Source: Clavelina lepadiformis (lineage: Eukaryota; Chordata; Ascidiacea; Aplousobranchia; Clavelinidae). Taken from it: a DNA stretch of 64,000 bases. Positions 1 to 11,994 of this stretch are shown here, piece by piece. The notes below the pieces were generated by a model. The model saw only the letters and a program-made list of their open reading frames with translations, was not told the DNA's origin and searched no databases. Both the position numbers and the translations under genes were made by a program. The stretch covers positions 18,173,501 through 18,237,500 of the forward strand of contig NC_135245.1 in NCBI RefSeq assembly GCF_947623445.1, written 5' to 3'. Each line of letters opens with the position of its first letter. The stretch's first letter is position 1.

Positions 1-21
1 GTATTTTGAAATTTTACTAAC

Positions 22-3000
22 CTTTTTATCAAGCTCTTTAGCTCCATCTCCCGGGTTTCTTGACTTGGTTTGGCGCTCACTTGGTGGTGTACTTTCCCTA
101 CCAGGATTACCACTCAGCCAGGAGATTTTTAATGGATTTTTCGTGTTGCCAACCTCAACTTCACACGCTAGTCTCTGAAATTATACAAACACAAGAGCGT
201 GAGAAGTATTGCACATTTGCAGGCTTTTTGGCTAAGACTGAAAAACGCTTTTTACTATAATATAACTTTTGTAACATTAATGATGTAATAGTTTGGTTTG
301 GTTAGGTGCTTCATTTCGACTTTAGATGACAGTTTTTAGTTTTGGAAGCAGAATCAAAAAATTTTGTGCTCATGTCCGCAAGGTGCCCTTGTTTGCGCAA
401 CTCTTTATCACGTAACATAATGTTGCGTGATAATAACCCACGGTCATGCAAACACTAGAAAATCACATACCGCCGCTTCCGACGTTGACAACTCCACTAC
501 CGCAGTTCCACGCTTCTTTTTTGAAATCAACAAAGCACTGACGTCACCGTACTGGACCCACAGAAAAATCCAGACAAGCAAAACAACAAAGAAAAATGAT
601 TAAAGCGTTTTTCAGTATACAACAAATTCAGCTTTTCTTTAAAATAAACTTGTCTTTAATTATTTATTTACTTATGTATAAAAACTATTTACGTTGATAT
701 AGTAAACGGTGTTAAAGAATTTTATGTCAAAAATAACCTTGTTTAACTTAAAACTAATTTTAAAAATGTAAATTTATCCCACAAGCATAAGCAAGCATTA
801 CGCAAAAGAAAAGTGCACCTTAGAAAAAAGCTTCATCAGAAGATCGTGTGAGTAACCGCCATTTGTTGAATCCTTTTTCTCGCATTTCCACTTTAATTTT
901 AAACGAGCAGGTTCGTTAGGATGCTTCATATGTGCCTCTGCCTCTAACAAAAATAATGCTATTTTATCAAAAAAGAAAAATTATATGTATTACATATTAG
1001 TTTTTTTCATTATTTTGCGATACTTTGCTATTTTTATTATTCTGTAAATGATAGGCTATTGGCAATATCAATAGATGTTTTTGTTCCGGCAAAATTCGTT
1101 TTAGTTCTTATCCCAACAAGTAAAGATAAGAACTTCGAATAACTTTACCCTCTTGCTCTTCTCTGATCTGCTCTCGCATTCTTCTTTGCTCCTCTTCCAA
1201 GATCCTACAACCTTCGTCACGAAGTCTTTCAATCTGAGATTAACAGTTTTTGATGATTTTAAAAAGCATCACACGCGAGTAGGAACAAAGTGCAAACCAA
1301 AACTGCCACAAAACGTTAGGATTACTTTCGATCAAAATGTAATGATAAAAAAAATTGCATTAAAATCAATTACAATGACTTCATTTTAAAAGATACTTTA
1401 GTAAGCAATAGATGAAGCAATAGCTAGCTATGTAATGAAGCAGTGGTTTTCAATCAAAGCTATCAGCACCCATATGGGGGTATTCCGAAGAGTTCTTGCA
1501 TCCCATTTTTCTGAACTAGCTCTTTATGGTCAGTAGATGCTACATAACAGATACTATGCTGCGAGTCTGTTCTATAGTCTACTCTACAAACACACACGCA
1601 CACATAGCGAGCAGGAAACAGTAACCACGTGTCATTGCAACATATCTCAGACTTATTGCGTGATAAAAACACAAACATGCTGACTGCTTGCATAATTACA
1701 GCGTTTTTCATATCAAAATGCCACACTATTGTCAAGAACAAGCAGTCATGACTAGACAGACATGCAATAAGGTAATGCAAAAAGTCAAAGAATACTGCAT
1801 TTGCATATCTTAGCCACAATAGTCTGGTAATTCTTTCACCTCACCAAACTTAATGTATGTCTGTACATGAGCTACAAAAATCAGAGGTCCCCAGTTAAAA
1901 AATTGTTAAAAAAACTGTAATAGAGTCGTGACGATGATTAACTGAAATATGCAATTGAGTGAAAGGATATATTAAAAGATGTAACATTTTTCAAATACCT
2001 CTTGTTTCAAAGTGGTCTTTGCTTGTTTTTTCTCAATAACTTCAGCAGCACGTTCACGTGCTTCTAAATCTGCTCAAAAAAATAGGAATGGGACTTAATG
2101 GATTAAATAAGGATAAGACCAGTTTTATCACTTTTTGAAAATCGTGTAAAAAAATTTATCTAAGCATAGACAACGAAAATGCTTTTCATCAGAAAAATAG
2201 ACTCAGACCTTACCTAGTTTAACTTTTTTCCTATGAGCGTCTAGTTTATCGGTTCGTTCTTTCGCAGCTTTCCTTGCTTTCCTCAAATGGTCATAGGCAG
2301 CCTAAAAATATATCGAAATCATACTCAAAATGTCATAAATTTTAAATTGAAAACTTATTCAAAAATTAACAGCATTTATGAATTAATTTATTATACAGTA
2401 CCAATACATTATGTGGAGGTCTTCACAAACACAAAATATTTAAATGGAACAATATTTTAAAATGTGTCATAAAAGCAGTTATTTATGCATATATATATGC
2501 TAGATTTACCCTCGCTCCAAGATCAGACAAAATTTTAAATGCCTCCGACAACTGATGAAATAATTCCGCTAAAATAAAAGAAAAACAGCAAATAAAAACT
2601 GATAAACTTTCTACACAATCTTAGCACGTATAAAGATAAAATCTTACGAAATTAATAAAATCGTTCAGCAAGTACTGGTAATTTACTATTAATTTTATGT
2701 TAGCTGTTTAATGACATGATCATCAATCGGTAGAACTTTGGCAAGAAAGAGCACAAAAACTATGCAAAACAAACAACTAAAATATACCAATTTATGCCAC
2801 TAAACTATAAAATACTAGGCATTCATATGATACTGAGGCATTTATTAGAAGCAATTTACCTGCGTTTGGATTGTCTGGATTTTTATCAGGGTGATACTTC
2901 AAGGCTTTTTTTCTGTATCCTTTCGTGACCTAGAGCCATATACAAACAGAATTACGCTTATACAAATAAAACAATTTGAAGAGTCCAGAAAGACCAAGTC

Positions 3001-3305
3001 TCACACAGTAGCAAACAATAAAAACTGTTTAGTTTTAGTTTAGTCACTATCAAAACACTTGAATTAAATACTGAACTATTAAACCATGATACAAAAGCAG
3101 AATACCATATATAACATCGGTTCTAACCAAGTTTTTACCTAACTTTTTTATTTTTCACTCAGCTAAAGATAACTGACAAAACAGCTCTCTCTTTCAGAGC
3201 TATTTCACTGTATACCTGTTTCTGGGTTCCATCTTCCGGAACACCCAAAAGCTCGTAAAGATCCAGCTTCATCAGATCTTTATTTTTATTTCCTCCTGAC
3301 GTCAT
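22..3305 (-). CDS. DNAJC17: DNAJC17, J-domain and RRM-like co-chaperone (3' end outside window)
   Basis: Nine exons on the minus strand: 3216-3305, 2860-2929, 2510-2568, 2214-2301, 1999-2069, 1149-1233, 819-943, 471-551 and 22-174. All junctions keep phase, giving 274 residues before the gene leaves the window after a donor at 16-21. The J-domain spans about residues 14-80, with LDLYELLG in helix I, the HPD motif at 43-45 and NAAELFHQLSEAF in helix III. A Lys/Arg/Glu-rich coiled segment follows, then an RRM-like fold (YGDVSALLI, GTAVVEL, NPLKISWL). That order matches vertebrate DNAJC17, a nuclear Hsp70 co-chaperone linked to spliceosome function. The exon 7 donor is gtgcac, which is weak but required by the protein match. 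The start is the first ATG before the J-domain. Confidence 0.93.
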
Positions 3306-5733
3306 TTTTATGGTATCAATTAAATTATGTTTAAATAAGGATATGAGTGAGAATATTAGACACTATAGTAAGGCAACAACAGTTTCTGTAAGTGAGGATA
3401 TAACACTAATAAATATTACCTAGACTAATATTTCATATTCATACTTGCAATTGAGAGATTTCTGAAGCAAAATAAGTAAATAAAAACGTAGCTTTGAGGT
3501 CTTGCAAAAATAAGAGATTACTGATGTTTGTAATCGTGTATATTTCTTCAGTGTAATTGTAATTATTTTACTTTCATCTTCAGATCACGGACTGGACAAA
3601 TTTGAGCTATATCCAAACGGGCAAGCACGTTTAACAAAAGCTAACGATTAATTAGCCTGACTTACTTTTGCATTGAAAAGTTCGATGGCCACCTATTTAC
3701 ATCATGCATTATACTTTGCGGTGCCAATAAATTTAACATATAAATATATAATGCTTTTTGAGAGTGACTATTTTTACCACAACGTCTGTAATATGTGTCG
3801 CAGTTTGTTATCCAATGTCTATAGTGGTCAAAAGCTCAGCTAAAATGAGCAAATTGCGTAAGTAGATCATTAATGCTCCCCAATGCAATCATTTATGTTA
3901 TCCATTTACGCAATGAAATACAAATTTTAAAAGCAACTTTGTAACTTTTTACTCTTTGGTCAAAGTGACTGAATGGGTGAAAAATAGTCCAAGACAAATT
4001 AAGCACACAGTTCAAAATTAAGCACTTCATGGTAATCCTAATAGCTAGTAATAACCCCGACTGAAAGGTACAGCAGTCTTCAACGAGAAATTGTGGGTGA
4101 AAAGATGCAAGTTTTGATGTGACGGCATGCACTCAAGCCACAATTCTTTGTTTGTTTATCATAAATCGGTGTGAAAATAAAAAATATTGGTGTGCACGTT
4201 GATGAATCTAAACAATACAACCTTCACCCCAAGTTACGGTACATAACAAAAATACAAGGCAAACTGTCCAAGACATATGGCGTGTTTGAGTTTATTTTAT
4301 ATGTTTGAGTTTAAGTTATAAATAAACCATTGTAGCTTCATTGCACGCTGTTTATGTACTTTCCTCGGGCTCGTTGTTAACTTAAAGATAGTTTGTTAGA
4401 TTTTAGAAGCAGGTAAATGGCTGACAGTCTGAAGCGAGTCCTGCCAGCCTGAATGGAGAATGGGCGCATGCAAAAAGTCTATTCCAGCGTCTATATCTCA
4501 AAAGATTATTTCGGGTTTAATTGAAGTTAAATTAGAAGGAAGGTTTAAGTTACTACGTTATACAAATCTACTCTACGATAACAAGAAACTGTAGAAAGTA
4601 GCTTTGGACGTTTACGGCCTACGACAAACTGTCTAGTTCCATCTCCACAGGAGTTAACCGAGGAAATGCTTACTGAATGGGGAGGACCCTTGTTTGAGAA
4701 TAATTAATGAACAGAAATCTGATTTATTTCCTATCGAAAAAATGTCACTACAGTGAGCTTATTGCTTAATACTTATACCCAGTAAGGAGTAAAAAATTTT
4801 TCTTGGATATGTATTATATGTGTACTGTGCGGTCATTTTCTTTTTAATATCTATGGTAATGTTCTGCTTAACAATAACTGAATCAATGCGTTGACCTGTA
4901 GGAAAATTGGTAAACACACATCAATTCACCAAATAGTTACCAGGCGAGAGTGAAAGAACGTAAAAATAAACATTGAAATATGGTAAGAATGTGTTGCCTT
5001 AGTTTTTTTTATATGGCTTTCAATCTGTTGAGGTTGTATAATAAAAATCTATAGGAGAAAACTTTTGAAACACTTTTCTTTAAGAACCACTCCTATTAAA
5101 CACACGTTTGCAAATTTTCTGGGGTCTTTAACCATTCAACCTGCGCATCACGTGATCAATAAATTGCATCATCGGAAGATCGTCGGACAACTTTATCACC
5201 ATGAGGTAAACGTCATAATCAACACAGATAACTGAGTAAACGACGACAATTACTCGGCTCTCACACGATCTAGAAACCAAGCCCAGGAAACAAGACGTTC
5301 TCCAACAAGACGCTGGAGTTATACAAGACCGAAGATGTGTTTGTTCTATGAAAGTGCAAAACTTTAATCAATGGATGCTTAGATTACCTGGCGCCACTCA
5401 CGAAAGATAATCTTGGCAAAAATGTTTCCATCCGGAAATTCGTGTTAGGGAAGATAATTACCAGTGGGCAAGTTATGGCTACAAGCTGAAAATGTCACGT
5501 CATTTTTTTCCAAGCAAAATCTAGAATGGAAAACACGTTACGAGAAAAACTACGCTCTAACCGACTCATATGATGTACCACGATTGCAATAAAAAGGAAG
5601 TGTCCAATTATACCAAAGCACTGAGTTTGCAGCGCTAAAGTTCGAAGGACTGAGTTAAAACTGAGAGAAACTAAGAATTCATGATAGAAATGTTGGTCAC
5701 AATGTTCTAAATTACAATTAACTTATGATTGAA
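3306..5733. other. Gene-free stretch upstream of DNAJC17
   Basis: No convincing coding exon was found on either strand. It holds the presumed DNAJC17 promoter and one copy each of two degenerate dispersed repeats, at about 4052-4210 and 4537-4680, which recur near 52.7 kb and near 52.0 and 57.6 kb. A 79-codon minus-strand ORF at 3893-4132 lies within the first repeat and looks like chance. Confidence 0.6.
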
Positions 5734-5877
5734 TTATGGTGATCCCACTTTCATAATAATTCAGTACTAACTTCAATTTTACAGAACAAGGGAAATAACT
5801 CAGAGAAGAGAGAATTTTCCCTTGTTCTGTAAAATTGAAGTTAGTACTGAATTATTATGAAAGTGGGATCACCATAA
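5734..5877. repeat. Perfect 60-bp inverted repeat (hairpin) with 24-base loop
   Basis: Bases 5734-5793 and 5818-5877 are exact reverse complements, separated by 24 bases. The outer 53 bases of each arm are the first 53 bases of the 5741-7959 element. The last 7 bases extend beyond the element end into its flank and include the target duplication ATGGT. The structure therefore looks like a fold-back duplication of the inserted left end rather than a second insertion. Confidence 0.9.
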
Positions 5878-7959
5878 ATGGTAACCCCGTCTTTCTTCTG
5901 AAGAGAAGAGAACACTGCACTTCTGAAAGATTCGATTTAGGAAAGGTGAAAATTGGAGTCAGATTAGGATCGAGAGACAAACTGCTTTCAACGGTCTGTT
6001 AGCGAGAAAATTGCGGCAGACATTTCAAAAATTCTCGAAGTAACCAGTTGAAAGAAATCTCGCTAACGAACAATGACTATCATGCTACTGGCCTTATGGA
6101 TTACGATGATGACGACGCTAGCCAACACTAGCCAAATCCAGCAACCAACACCGACCAGCGTCAAGCATCGCTCAAAAGAAAAATGGAAGAAACATCATCA
6201 AGAAGAACGAAGTTATCAATCTGTTGTGGACACTTCTACATTTGATTCTGCTCCCGATTAATTCTTAGCCGGTAAAGTACATTACTCATTTCTGAATAAA
6301 TCGTAGCATGTTATTGGTGTTATTAGATATTAGCTAGCGCACATATATCATGATTATTAATAACAAAAATATTAAATACGTTTCTTACTCTGATTTTACC
6401 TCATAAATTTATGTCCCCAAGGACAACGCGCATATAAATTCATACTGTAGTTATATCTTATATTTGTTCTGCGTAAACCGCGCATCATAATCATAATGGA
6501 GAAATTCAATTTGAATTAAAAGTTAATGTATTCCTTATCCCCCTGTCGACTTCTATCTATACTTATTTTTCCATATCATGTTTTGTGGTAGATGATTTTT
6601 TATTTTATTTTATTTGCATGGACACAGGCTAACTAAGCCAAATACTTATCAACGGTCACTTTCACCCCATTGTCTACTTACAAAGCATTCTCTTAATCTT
6701 TTCTTACGCTAAGCACTTTTAGCTACGTTTTATATTAACCCACCTTTATTGCTTCATAAATGACTTACATAAGTACAAGCGTTAACAAAAACGCCGTACG
6801 ATTATTTTGCCTGTTTGTCATAATATACCAGGTTGCAAACTGCCAGCCTGTATAAGTCAGAATCTGTTGATTTGTGACTATATCCCGTAATAACCTCGAT
6901 TCACAAATGGGTACCGCATAAACTTGCATCAACAAATGCAAGGAGATAACGAGTTGGGGCGAATCGCGATATTAAGCTTATTACTCAGACTGATCGAACT
7001 TTTATTTTCTTCTCCTGCATTATGCAAACCCTCTTAACCCTTACCCACCCTTATACTTACATTATCTTGCTATAACAATTCGGTAAACCAAACGCGTTGT
7101 CCGATATCCTTTGTGTCAAAATATTGACATGCATTTAGTTATAATGGCAATCATTTCATTCAAACTGTTTGTGTTAGGTTTTGTGTGCAATTACATTACC
7201 ATACTTTTATGTTACTTTGGTTGTGGTAAAAGCTATATAAAAAAAAAAAAAAGAAAAAAATAATATCAAAATATTTAAAAACCCTTCTATATAACATAGT
7301 ATTAGCGAAGAATATTTACTGCTATTTTTTCTATTGCATGTATCAATTCGTGTAACCTGTGATGACTGCACAAATCTGACTGGAGAAAACAAACAAATGC
7401 TCTATTCTCAAGGATTGCAAGATGCCAAAACCAACATTCCTACCTCGAAGCTTTTCTGAGTGGGGGGAATTATATTGTGGGGATCATGTAGAAACATTGC
7501 AATAATTATATATATTGGCATTGCAAAAGTTTTGATTTTTCTCCAGGCAGATAATAATGTGCAAAGCTTGTAGCGTGCTGACATAGATTGAAGTGTTTCA
7601 AGTACCTTGTTTTCGTGGTGTAATATGCGACACGTGGTTTATGGTAGCAGGTATTGTTCTAGTATCTTTAATCACAAGCGTAGTTCCAAACCAATATGTG
7701 ATATAGTAAGTGTGTCAAGTGGTTTTTTCTGTACTGGTGTAAAATCGATTTGAATTCTTTGTGATGAAAAGCTTAGAATAACATGGACACATGTACACGT
7801 GTGATAGCAGTTAATTTGGCACTCGCTCATTGGTCAATATTTTAGTATATAAAACAAGTGTTGGATTAAATCGCTCTCTTGGAAATTCTCTCTTCTCTGA
7901 GTTATTTCCCTTGTTCTGTAAAATTGAAGTTATTACTGAATTATTAAGAAAGTGGGATC
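5741..7959. mobile_element. Non-autonomous DNA transposon, 2.2 kb, 77-bp TIRs, family unknown
   Basis: Terminal inverted repeats at 5741-5817 and 7883-7959 differ at 2 of 77 positions and begin GATCCCACTTTC. The element is flanked by ATGGT at 5736-5740 and 7960-7964, a likely 5-bp target duplication. The interior is AT-rich and shows no transposase; its longest ORFs are about 60 codons. I could not assign a superfamily from the ends: 5-bp duplications are uncommon and GATCCC matches none I know well. The near-identical TIRs suggest a fairly young insertion. Confidence 0.82.
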
Positions 7960-7964
7960 ATGGT

Positions 7965-9296
7965 GTAAATATTACTAATTCGATACAACTGATTCGGACA
8001 ATATAACAACTAAATTTTATGAAGTTGGTGTTGATTTAAGAAGCAAATGAGACAGTAAAACGCAACGGAGTCAAAGACAATCATAGGAGTCAGACAATAA
8101 AACTGAAAGACTGGGTTTGGCTTAGGCCATCCCAAAACCATCACACCACTCATCCCATAGAATATTAAGTTTACGACCGAAGAGAAGTTCTGATCGTGGC
8201 GTGTTAGCTTATGAATATTAATGTTGGTGACAACTGTGTATTTCGGCAAAATAAATCTTTTAGATCGCTCTGCTGGTTTGTGCTCTCTCGTTCCAGACGT
8301 TAGTAGGTAAATGTAAGCGAAATAAGCCTTAACCCTAACTGGCAAAAATAAGGTGCTGTTCCTAAATGGAACTAAAAATGCGCTAATTACGCCTATATGT
8401 ACATTTAGTTGTTTGTATTAAACGAAACCGCTCGGCAACCAGGAATAATGGGATTTATGTTGAATAAATTGTCTATGCTCGTCCCAACAATTTGCTAACT
8501 GAATCCGGATCCATATTAAGCATGAAACACGACCGCGTCACATTTGTTCATTCGAGTTGTGATAATATTATGAATTAATGTAATATAAGATTGTATAAGA
8601 CATAGAATTCTCATCTATCGAATCAGCGAAGCATAACACTGTGTGACGTAATCGATTGCTTCCCTGGTTATTGTGCGTGCAGTACGAGTTATCACTTATC
8701 AGTCTCTTCTTGCTATTACGTTCAACGCCGCAACATGTCTTTATGCTGTTGCTGTCACAATGTTTTATTTTGAGGTATTCGTTCAAAGAAGCTTCAACAT
8801 AATCAGAATATACAGTTGTCGAGGTGAACAATTAATTCTAAGATTAAGAAAAGCAGACAACGACCTTGAGGCTCATTTACATCGAGGACATTAAACAATT
8901 CAACACGGAAACATTGTAATTGAAGTGGTCGCCCTTACAGGATAAGGAACGATAAACAACCATTCCATTACAGAGTTTAAGACAGTTTCTAATCAGCCAA
9001 TTTTTGACGGCGGCAGAGATGGAGTGGATTTGCATAATCATTGACAACTACCACATCATCAACTAATAAAAAGTAACTCTTAACATGAGACCAACCAACA
9101 AAGGTATTCTTGACATGCAATGCAATGCATATTGATATATTTCATACATATTTGATCGTCACAAAATCTTAGTTGTGATAACGAAAAAGAACTTTAGCCT
9201 TGAATAACAGTACATTACCATTCATAAAATATAATATGTTTTTATTTCCACAAATAAGTGAGGACATAAGATGGTCCTGATCCTAATTCTATTGTT
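7965..9296. other. Gene-free stretch
   Basis: AT-rich sequence between the transposon and the discoidin gene, which is transcribed towards it. It includes that gene's 3' UTR. Three ORFs of 73-111 codons lie here (8010-8345, 8568-8831, 8673-8894) but lack homology I recognise or consistent splice signals. Confidence 0.55.
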
Positions 9297-10413
9297 TTAC
9301 ACTCTCAACGAATCACAGGTCATGTACTCCAGACGAACGCAGGGACGACTGGACCAGAAAATTGGCCAAAATCTGATGTATTCGGCTGTTATCGGCTCAG
9401 GAAAGTGATTGGCTCTTGGTAAGGAACGATCGTCATTTCCGTTAAAGACCTATTATTCATAAACTAGGAATAAGTACAGCTGAAATCACTACTTTATTTC
9501 GTTGCATTGTCCCAATCAATCCACAATCAAAGTCAAGTTTTAAATCCGTTTTAAAGACATTCTTAAATGATTAGACCAGAACTTACAAGGTCATCGTTGA
9601 ACTGCTGAACAAACTCCATGTTGTCCGTGGAATCACCGTAAGAGATCTTGAACCGAGTCACCCAGTAATTGGTGTTGAAGCATCCTTGGGTTATGATTCC
9701 GGTTATACGAATAGGAACATGCAAGTGCACTTCTAGCCATGAATCTGCGACTAAACCGAAAATATATTTAATTTTTACAATAACTTCACATTCGGTATCA
9801 AAAATATTTTTACGGTAGTAATAGATTAGAATATAAGATAAGCAGCGTTATGCTACCGATATTAAAAATAAAGTTTATAATATAATTACGCAGCTTTTAC
9901 CGTATATCAAAATGTACTTACCAGCGTTCGGGGCCCATCCAGTTACAGGAATGTTAAGTCTGGCGAATTGGGGTTCGTAACTGGTGGAGAGAGAAGAAGA
10001 AGCAGAGATAGATGAAGCCTGTACTCGCCCGTCTGCCAATCCCGTTGTACAGAATCTTCCTGAACAAACAAAAGAACAAAAAAAGTTAACAGAATCTGTC
10101 TTTTAATTTTCGTAAAGTAAATAGGTTATCGAACGTTGGGCCATTTTAACGAAGTCAAAGGAACTGTGGTTAGCAAAGTATTATTTGAGGCCTTTTGGTA
10201 ATTTTAAAAATCTAAAAATACTTCATTTTTGTACTCACCCTGGTCTTCGCATTGACATGGAAGATTTGCAATTATTGGCGGAACCGATGGCAATTGCGAT
10301 TCTTCGCAGTTGTTTAAAAGTTGGGAAAATATCTCACAGGTCATTATGGGTTCATTTTCTGCCGATCCAGTCTGAATAAACATAAGGCAAAACAAAGCAG
10401 TACTGGCTAGCAT
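9297..10413 (-). CDS. Secreted single discoidin (F5/8 type C) domain protein
   Basis: Four exons: 10239-10413, 9922-10059, 9587-9744 and 9297-9449. All junctions keep phase and give 207 residues ending at a TAA. Residues 1-18 form a signal peptide (MLASTALFCLMFIQTGSA), followed by a short Cys-containing linker (MTCEIF, ANLPCQCEDQ) and one complete discoidin domain. Family landmarks are LADGRVQASSISAS, VTGWAPNADSWLEV, ITGIITQGCFNTNYWVTRF, FPEPITAEYIRFWP and the closing LEYMTCDS. The domain typically binds phospholipid, glycan or collagen on cell surfaces, but the ligand here is not predictable. No membrane segment or second domain is seen, so it is probably a small extracellular lectin-like or adhesion protein. 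Confidence 0.9.
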
Positions 10414-11041
10414 TTTTAGGATTCGATCTGTTGTTCTTTCACCTTATAGTTTCGAAAACCACTGAAATTGGAACAAAAGTTATATCTTAATTAAAAAGCA
10501 AACAATCTATATAACCCCATATCCACGAGAAAAAGAAAATTGCTATTTGTTAGTAAGTTTTTGTTATTTTTTCTGCAGGAAAACCTGAACCATAGCTTAA
10601 AGGTAATCAGTTGATGAACCACACTCGTTCAACTACGCCTATACATGAAAATATTTCTCATATAGTCTCTATACCTTAAGATCCACTATGTTGATTGCAT
10701 CGATAATTCAATGCATTACATTTAAATTTATTTCCGCCAATTTTTCTGAGAACCAGATCCTGACTGAAGAAGAACAATGGTTGTCATTTACATACAAAAT
10801 GTGCCGTTACGAAATGCATTGTTGAATATTCTACAGAACGTCTATTGTTGTAGCGGTTTTCATTGTTCTGAATCTGCATTGCATATAACTGTATAAGTGT
10901 ATATGCATGCGAGTGGTTGGCCTATATAGTATGGTATAAGAAACTTTTTTCTCGGACTACGAAAAGTCTTTACTCGACTTAAGCTTGGCGATTATTTCTT
11001 TGTCACCAAGCTTGTCTTTTGTGTGGAATTCACAAGCAATG
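10414..11041. other. Upstream region of the discoidin gene, no gene seen
   Basis: AT-rich sequence between the discoidin start codon and the mariner copy. It probably contains the discoidin promoter. No coding exon or strong motif is visible. Confidence 0.5.
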
Positions 11042-11043
11042 TA

Positions 11044-11992
11044 CAAGGCAAGTCAAAAATTTCTCGTACATTGATGTAGAGCGTACTCTCGCTTCTCTTT
11101 TTGGCGCAATGTTTTTTGCGCGTGCCGACTGCTGTGTCATGTGATCACGATCAGCTGACCTACTTGCTCGATCGATCTTTACAGCTGTTGGTTGCAATTG
11201 ATAAAAATGGCCGCTCCACTAGCACAATGCACCAATGAAGAACAACGCGCAGTGATCCGATTTTTATAGTCAGAATGCACATCTGAAAATCAATTGGGCT
11301 GAAAATCACAGGAGGTACAATACGGAATACGGAAGCAGTGCGCTACCGAAAGAAACTGTGCGCATGAGTGGATTGACAAATTTAAAAGCGGCCGGACAAG
11401 CGTGAAACATGCAGAAGGAGCGTCCATCCACGTCCATCAATCTCTACCACTGACGAGGAGACTGAGCAAGCTCAAGAAATGATACTGGCAGACCGGCGCA
11501 TTGCTATCGATGAGATAGCACGCTCTTTGCAGATTAGTCACGGCTCTGCACATTAAATCATTCATGAAAACCTTGGCTTCCGTAAAGTGCCTGCGAAGTG
11601 GATGCCAAAACAACTTACGGTAGAGGGCAAGCGTGGACGTCTGTAGATCTGCCGCCAACGCGTGGCCGAGAAAAACTATTGAAACCATTGACAAACTGGG
11701 TTTGGAAGTGCTACAACATCCTGCACACAGCCCTAAACTTGCGCCTTCCGACTCTATTAGCTCCGCTCAAATTTTCTTCAAATGAAGCAGTACAGGACGC
11801 GGTGCATAAATAGTTGTATGACCACCCAAAAAAAAGTCTTCTCAGATGGAATTCGCAAGCTTGTGGACCGTTGGAATAAGTGCATCGAAAAGGATGGGAA
11901 CTATGTAGAAAAATAAAGTATTTCTTTTACCTTTGTGTTTGTGAAAATAAATGAAAATGATAAAAGTGCGGAAATTTTTTGACTCGCCCTCG
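11044..11992 (+). mobile_element. Internally deleted mariner transposon
   Basis: The ends are CAAGGCAAGTCAAAAATTTC on the left and, reverse-complemented on the right, CGAGGGCGAGTCAAAAAATT. Both are flanked by TA (11042-11043 and 11993-11994), as mariner insertion requires. The transposase remnant starts at ATG 11207 with MAAPLAQCTNEEQRAVIRFL and shows helix-turn-helix pieces (ITTDEE-like, RRIAIDEIAR, LQISHGSA). It ends with VFSDGIRKLVDRWNKCIEK and a stop at 11914-11916. A full mariner is about 1.3 kb; this one is 949 bp and lacks most of the central DDD catalytic region. In-frame stops, one after residue 20, and frame changes show it is dead. Confidence 0.9.
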
Positions 11993-11994
11993 TA

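Noticed and set aside
1463-1819. 118-codon minus ORF inside a DNAJC17 intron
   Set aside because: It lies between two well-supported DNAJC17 exons, has no recognisable content and overlaps a CA-rich stretch.
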